Assembly (NCBI RefSeq): GCF_002305875.1 | Contig: NZ_CP022098.1 | Span: forward strand, 5,642,001-5,706,000 | Direction: 5' to 3' | Source of the DNA: Cystobacter fuscus | GTDB lineage: Bacteria > Myxococcota > Myxococcia > Myxococcales > Myxococcaceae | DNA: 64,000 nucleotides | Shown: positions 59,501 through 64,000 of the stretch, piece by piece | How the letters are laid out: every line of letters starts with the position of its first letter | How positions within the stretch are numbered: position 1 is the first letter of the stretch | Notes under the pieces: model-generated | Databases searched by the model: none | The model's input: the letters and a program-made list of their open reading frames with translations, nothing else | Told to the model about the DNA's origin: nothing | Made by a program: the position numbers and the translations under genes

Positions 59501-59885
59501 TCGTAACGCCTCCGCCGAGGGGTGGGGAGGCGCAACGTAGGGAGCCGACTCGGGAGGAGCCAGGGAGGGGCCTGCCCGGAGGGTTGTCCATTCCACCGAG
59601 CTGGCATCTCAGTGTCTGGTTCGTGCCGAGAGAGGTCTCCAAAGGTCTCGGGAAAGGTGTCAAAGGAGTCGTTCTCCGACACGAACGACCGGGTGTCGCA
59701 CGTCAAGGCAAGTCGTTGACAGCCGTAGTGTGATTTTCAAGGCACGCTGGCTAAGAAGTGCTGTCGCGAAAAATGCGTTTTGACAGGCTTCATCGAGTAA
59801 TGCACTATCGTTCCCCCCGCACGGGCGTGCACGCCCGCTCGCTCGCGCATCAATGGAAGTTCCGCATCATACACGAGGAAGTGTC
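59501..59885. other. Intergenic region between the two divergent esterases
   Basis: 385 bases. Besides the promoter candidate listed next, it holds a 7-bp inverted repeat GTCGTTC/GAACGAC (59668-59674 with 59683-59689) and a nearby imperfect direct repeat of a GTCAA-GG-GTCGTT word (about 59660 and 59702), which may be regulator sites. No gene seen. Confidence 0.5.
59780..59808 (+). promoter_or_regulatory. Promoter of the lectin-linked esterase
   Basis: TTGACA (59780-59785), 17-base spacer, CACTAT (59803-59808), in a locally AT-richer stretch about 70 bases before the ATG. Confidence 0.55.
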
Positions 59886-61043
59886 ATGTACCGGACTCAT
59901 GCGCTGCGCTTGACGAACATCCTGGCCGTTCTGCTTTTCGTGCTGCTTGCCTGCCCGCGGCCGGCGGATGCACAGACACGCATCATGCCGCTCGGGGATT
60001 CGATTACCGGATCACCGGGGTGTTGGCGTGCGCTGCTGTGGAACCAACTGCAAAGCACTGGCTTCACGAATATCGATTTCGTCGGCACGCTGCCGCCCCA
60101 GGGGTGCGGGGTCGCTTACGACGGCGACAACGAAGGCCATGGTGGATATCTGGCCACCAGCGTGGCGGATCAGAATCTTCTCCCCGGCTGGTTGAGCGCG
60201 ACACGCCCGGACATCGTGCTCATGCATTTCGGCACCAACGATGTCTGGAGCGCGCGAACGCCCAGCCAGCTCCTGGCTGCCTTCAGCAAGCTCGTGGATC
60301 AGATGCGCGCGAGCAATCCGAACATGAAGATCCTGGTGGCGCAGATCATTCCAGTGGCACCGGGGAGCTGCGCGGATTGTCCGCGGCGGACCATCGAGTT
60401 CAACGCCGCGATTCCCGCCTGGGCGGCGAGCAAGAGCACGACGGCTTCGCCGATCGTCGTCGTGGATCAATGGACCGGTTTCAACCCGGCCACGGATACG
60501 GGCGATGGCGTGCACCCCAACGACGCGGGCATCGTCAAGATCGCGAACAAGTGGTACTCGCCGCTGACTCAGTTCCTGACCGACAATGGCGGCGAGGGCA
60601 ATGGAATCATCGCTGACGGAACCTATCGCATCACACCGCGCGATAGCCTCGACAAGGCGCTCGATGTCGCGGGGCATGGGACGGCGGACAATACCAACGT
60701 GTTGCAGTGGTCCTATGGCGGAGCGAACAATCAGCGCTGGACGCTGACCCACCTGGGCGACGACGTGTATCGGATCACCGGCGTGGAAAGCGGCAAGGTC
60801 CTGCAGGTCACCAGCCCCTCGACGGCCAACGGAACGAATGTCGATATCTACACCTATACGGGCGCCGCGAACCAGCACTGGGCCATCACCGCCACGAGTG
60901 GTGGGTTCTATCGTCTTACGCCCTTGAGCAGCGGTGGGTCGGCATTGGAGGTGTCAGGCGGCTCCACGGCCAACGGAGCCAATGTCCAGCAGTGGCAGTG
61001 GACCGGCGGCACGAATCAACAGTGGACGTTCCAAACGCCTTGA
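59886..61043 (+). CDS. Secreted SGNH esterase with C-terminal ricin-type lectin domain
   Basis: 385 residues from ATG at 59886 after GAGGAAG. Signal peptide to about residue 31 (ADA-QT). SGNH/CE3-like domain 32-235: PLGDSITGS, HFGTNDVWS and DGVHPND. A ricin/CBM13 trefoil (about 248-385) has three QxW-type repeats (NNQRWTL, NQHWAI, NQQWTF). Likely an extracellular polysaccharide deacetylase targeted by its lectin. Cysteines in the esterase part (SCADCP) suggest a disulfide. Codon use is somewhat less GC-biased than in neighbouring housekeeping genes. Confidence 0.87.
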   Translation: MYRTHALRLTNILAVLLFVLLACPRPADAQTRIMPLGDSITGSPGCWRALLWNQLQSTGFTNIDFVGTLPPQGCGVAYDGDNEGHGGYLATSVADQNLLPGWLSATRPDIVLMHFGTNDVWSARTPSQLLAAFSKLVDQMRASNPNMKILVAQIIPVAPGSCADCPRRTIEFNAAIPAWAASKSTTASPIVVVDQWTGFNPATDTGDGVHPNDAGIVKIANKWYSPLTQFLTDNGGEGNGIIADGTYRITPRDSLDKALDVAGHGTADNTNVLQWSYGGANNQRWTLTHLGDDVYRITGVESGKVLQVTSPSTANGTNVDIYTYTGAANQHWAITATSGGFYRLTPLSSGGSALEVSGGSTANGANVQQWQWTGGTNQQWTFQTP

Positions 61044-61708
61044 TGATCACCGCGCGCGGGAGGCCTGCCGCGGGCTTCGATTCGTAGGGCGGGGAGGGAT
61101 CATCCCTCGCCCCTGGCCCAGGTGGACCGGGCAGGGAACCCGTGATGACGTCCAGGTTCAGCAGGGCAGGGTTGGTGCTGAGCCGAGGGGGAGCGTCGAG
61201 GAAACATCCATCTTCCGGCAACCAAGGGATTGACAGACGCCCGGAGTGCGTCTATCTGCTGTCTCAGCATCAAGAGCGGCCACCGCTTCGCGCGGTGGCT
61301 CGACAACCTGGAGTCGGACCTCCAAGGTGTCCAAACGATGCGGCTCGAGGAGAAATACCTCCCGGGCAATCCAAGCGTCCGAAGCAGAGGCCACCCCTCC
61401 GCTTCGGTGAGAGAGGACCCTCCCGTGGTTCCATCCACCCGTGCCGCATCCCTGAACGCCGCCGCTGACCGCCTCATGCCGTGCCGTCTCCCGGCCGCGA
61501 GCATGCGCCAGCTCCGCGTGGACCCCGCTCGAATGCGCTAGCCCTCCGGCGAACGCGAGTCCGCGTCCGCCAGGGCTTCACCTCCTCCCCATTCCTCTCA
61601 TGCCGTGGGCGCACGTGCGCCGCGACGGGCCCTCGTGTGCCCGGAGCGCGGAACGTGTCTGCCTTTGACCGTCTTCCCGGGCCCGTGCGGCCCTCCAGAG
61701 GTTCGCAG
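61044..61708. other. 665-base gap before the fused aspartokinase gene
   Basis: No convincing gene. TTGACA (61230-61235) and TATCTG (61253-61258), 17 bases apart, could be a promoter, with AGACGC/GCGTCT (61235-61240 with 61248-61253) spanning the spacer like an operator. A protein-like plus-strand frame (about 61240-61370, with HRFARWLDNLESDLQG) may be a gene remnant. A perfect 14-base palindrome is at 61608-61621. No Thr-rich leader peptide is seen. Confidence 0.45.
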
Positions 61709-64000
61709 ATGAGCAGCGCTCCCTTCCAGGTGATGAAGTTCGGAGGTTCCTCCGTGGGCTCGCCCCGGCGGCTCCGTCAGGTCATCGAGCTGATTGGTCG
61801 ACACGCGAAACAGGGGCCCCTCGCCGTCGTCGTCTCGGCCATGGGCGACACCACGGACTGGCTCATCGAGGCGGCGGGGCTCGCCACCCAGGGAGACCTC
61901 GAGGGCGCGCTGAGCGGGGTGGCGCGCATCGCCCACCTCGCGAAGACGAACGCCGCCGCGCTGGACCCGGCGCGTGCCACGGCGCTCGCGGCGCGGGTGG
62001 ACTCCCTGCTCGAGCCCCTGCGGCAGCTCCTCCAGGGCATCTCCCTCACCCGCGAGTGCTCGGCGCCCTCTCGCGACAGGGTGCTCTCCTTCGGAGAGCT
62101 GGTCTCCGCCACGCTCCTCGCGGAGCTGCTCACGGCCTCGGGCACCGAGGCCACCTTCCGCGACGCGCGGCAGTTGCTGGTGACGGATGACCGCTTCGGC
62201 GCGGCGCGGGTGGATGTGGCGCTCACGCGCGAGCGGCTCCAGGCGGCCGTGGCGGGCTGGAGGAGTTCCGTGCCCGTCCTCCCCGGCTTCATCGCCGCGA
62301 CGCCGGACGGGCGCACCACCACGCTGGGGCGCAATGGCTCCGACTACACCGCGGCGCTGGTGGCCCAGGGCATCGACGCGACCGAAGTCACGGTGTGGAC
62401 GGACGTGCTGGGTCTGCACACCGCCGACCCGGACCTCGTGAGTGACGCCTACCCCGTCGCGCACCTCACCCACGGCGAGGGGCTGGAGCTGGCCGCCGTG
62501 GGCGTGCGCATGCTGCACCCGCGCACGATGATTCCGCTCATCGAGGCGGGCATCTCCCTGCGCATCCGCAACACGATGCACCCGGACCACCCGGGCACGC
62601 TCATCGACGCCATCGGCTCGCGCGACGGCCAGCGGCCCACGTGCATCGCCACCCGGGAGGAGCTCGCGCTGCTCGGCATCGAGGTGCGCAAGCTGTCGGA
62701 CCAGTTCCAGCTCGGCGAGCGCGTGCTGGCCGCGCTGCGCGAGGCGAGCGTCACGGTGTGGCTGTCCACGCAGTCGGCCAATGGCCAGTCCATCGCCGTC
62801 GTCGTCCCCCGGCCGGACCTGCTCCGCGCCCGGGGTGCCCTGGAGAGCGAGCTGGCCCAGGAGCTGGCCCGGCACGAGGTGGAGCCCCTCGCCCTGCGCG
62901 AGCCGGTGACGCTGCTGACGCTGGTGGCCGAGGCCATGGGGCAGGGCGCCAACGTGGCGGGGCGCTTCTTCGGCGCGCTGGGCGCGGTGGGCGTCAACGT
63001 GCGTGCGAGCGCCCAGGGTGCCAGCTCGCGCTCCATCTCCTGTGTCGTGGACGCGGCGGACACCACCATCGCCGTGCGCACCACGCACGCGGCCTTCAAC
63101 CTGGCGCACCAGCAGGTGAGTCTCTTCCTCCTCGGCCGGGGCACCGTGGGCGGCCAGCTCCTGGCACAGGTGCGCGCGCAGCAGGCGCTGCTCCAGGACA
63201 AGCACGGCATCGCCCTGCGAGTCGTGGGTCTCGCCGATAGCCGGCGCGCCCTGTTCGACGCGGCGGGCCTGCCGCTGGAGGGACTGGAGGAGCGGTTGGC
63301 GCGCGAGGAGCCGGTGGGCCCGAAGACGCGCACGCTGGTGCCGCTGCTGGACGAGCTGCGTCGGCTGCCCGTGCCCATCCTCGTGGACTGTACCGCCGCG
63401 GGCGGCATCGAGGCGCTCTACACGGAGGCCTTTCGCCGGGGCATCCACGTGGTGGGGGCCAACAAGAAGCCGCTGGCGCTGCCGTGGGAGGAGCGGGAGA
63501 CGCTGCTCGCCGAGGCCCGGCGCCACCATGTGGCCTACCACTACGAGACGACGGTGGCGTCCAGCCTGCCCGTCATCGACACGCTGGCCAACCTCGTGCG
63601 CACGGGCGACACCGTGCGCCTCATCACCGCGTCGCTGTCCGGCAGCGTGGGCTTCATCTGCAACGAGCTGACGGCGGGCGTCCCCCTGTCCGTGGCCGTG
63701 CGCACCGCGAGGGAGCGCGGCTTCACCGAGCCGGACCCGCGCGAGGACCTGAGCGGCACGGACGTGGCGCGCAAGGCGCTCATCCTCGCCCGCGAACTGG
63801 GGTTGCCCCTCTCCCTGTCCGACGTGGCGCTGGAGCCCTTCGTCCCCGAGGACCCGCGGCCCGGCGCTTCCGTGGACGCGTTCCTCCACGGGCTCAAGGC
63901 CCTGGACGCGGCCTTCGCGGACCGTGTCGCGCGCTGCCGGAGTGCTGGCACGGTGCTGCGCTACCTGGCGCGCATCGATCCGTCGAAGGTGGGCACCGGC
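61709..64000 (+). CDS. Bifunctional aspartokinase / homoserine dehydrogenase, 3' end outside window
   Basis: 764 residues are visible and the frame is open at the window end; full enzymes are about 810-820. Aspartokinase part: KFGGSSVG (10-17), GRNGSDYTA and WTDVLGLHTADP. Two ACT-like regulatory segments follow near residues 310-450. Homoserine dehydrogenase part: nucleotide loop LLGRGTVGGQL, DCTAAGG, GANKKPLAL and FTEPDPREDLSGTDVARK. It catalyses the first and third steps of threonine/methionine synthesis. It could correspond to ThrA or MetL; allosteric type cannot be read. Start ATG at 61709 lies after a long untranslated stretch. Confidence 0.93.
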   Translation, partial: MSSAPFQVMKFGGSSVGSPRRLRQVIELIGRHAKQGPLAVVVSAMGDTTDWLIEAAGLATQGDLEGALSGVARIAHLAKTNAAALDPARATALAARVDSLLEPLRQLLQGISLTRECSAPSRDRVLSFGELVSATLLAELLTASGTEATFRDARQLLVTDDRFGAARVDVALTRERLQAAVAGWRSSVPVLPGFIAATPDGRTTTLGRNGSDYTAALVAQGIDATEVTVWTDVLGLHTADPDLVSDAYPVAHLTHGEGLELAAVGVRMLHPRTMIPLIEAGISLRIRNTMHPDHPGTLIDAIGSRDGQRPTCIATREELALLGIEVRKLSDQFQLGERVLAALREASVTVWLSTQSANGQSIAVVVPRPDLLRARGALESELAQELARHEVEPLALREPVTLLTLVAEAMGQGANVAGRFFGALGAVGVNVRASAQGASSRSISCVVDAADTTIAVRTTHAAFNLAHQQVSLFLLGRGTVGGQLLAQVRAQQALLQDKHGIALRVVGLADSRRALFDAAGLPLEGLEERLAREEPVGPKTRTLVPLLDELRRLPVPILVDCTAAGGIEALYTEAFRRGIHVVGANKKPLALPWEERETLLAEARRHHVAYHYETTVASSLPVIDTLANLVRTGDTVRLITASLSGSVGFICNELTAGVPLSVAVRTARERGFTEPDPREDLSGTDVARKALILARELGLPLSLSDVALEPFVPEDPRPGASVDAFLHGLKALDAAFADRVARCRSAGTVLRYLARIDPSKVGTG

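Noticed and set aside
61230-61541. 103-codon frame in the gap before the aspartokinase fusion
   Set aside because: Only its first third looks protein-like, there is no ribosome site, and the rest is low-complexity; kept only as a possible remnant.

Overview
The window is very GC-rich, almost fully coding, and uses GTG and TTG starts often. Gene content points to a myxobacterium, most like the Cystobacter/Archangium/Stigmatella group: a menaquinone-based respiratory gene set, a PilT-type motor ATPase, an NtrC-type sigma-54 activator, a 1,764-residue Ser/Thr-kinase/ATPase/histidine-kinase hybrid, several secreted polysaccharide-active proteins, and small regulators of a kind common in that order. 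The assignment is inferred from gene content; no rRNA or species marker is present.

Layout. 1-6445: end of a PadR regulator, an Lnt-like acyltransferase, a pectate-lyase-like lipoprotein flanked by an lnt tail duplication, an SDR protein and a secreted LamG protein. 6452-10752 (minus): pyruvate kinase, a bifunctional-nuclease-domain protein, a small zinc-ribbon protein with an acidic tail, and citrate synthase. 10841-16735 (minus): menG followed by aroK, an aroD-aroE fusion, aroC, aroB and aroA, each overlapping the next. 16907-24286 (plus): menF-D-H-A-C-E, divergent from menG-aro. Together these two blocks run from dehydroquinate through chorismate to the late menaquinone steps; only menB and a DHNA-CoA thioesterase are not seen.

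24288-27544: a SpoIIAA-like small protein, a PilT-like ATPase, a V4R-like protein and a methyltransferase. 27620-35657: a TCA block (icd, mdh, sdhA, sdhB, sucC, sucD) plus ndk; with citrate synthase and pyruvate kinase nearby, much of central carbon metabolism is in the window. No sdhC lies next to sdhAB. 35739-43536: a dienelactone hydrolase, rlmN, the ribosome-maturation block rpsP-khpA-rimM-trmD-rplS, an SMC-like membrane protein that has lost its P-loop, a YraN nuclease-fold protein and rsmI.

43548-52724: an outer-membrane beta-barrel candidate, an M23 peptidase, an NtrC-type regulator, murJ, a five-domain S1 protein, two identical initiator tRNA genes with a perfect hairpin between them, and a 2OG-Fe(II) oxygenase. 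52882-64000: the giant hybrid kinase, two divergent SGNH esterases (a CE2-like lipoprotein and a secreted one with a ricin-type lectin domain), a 665-base gap, and the start of a fused aspartokinase/homoserine dehydrogenase cut by the window end. Many genes overlap by 1-20 bases and are probably translationally coupled; strong stem-loops separate the main transcription units.
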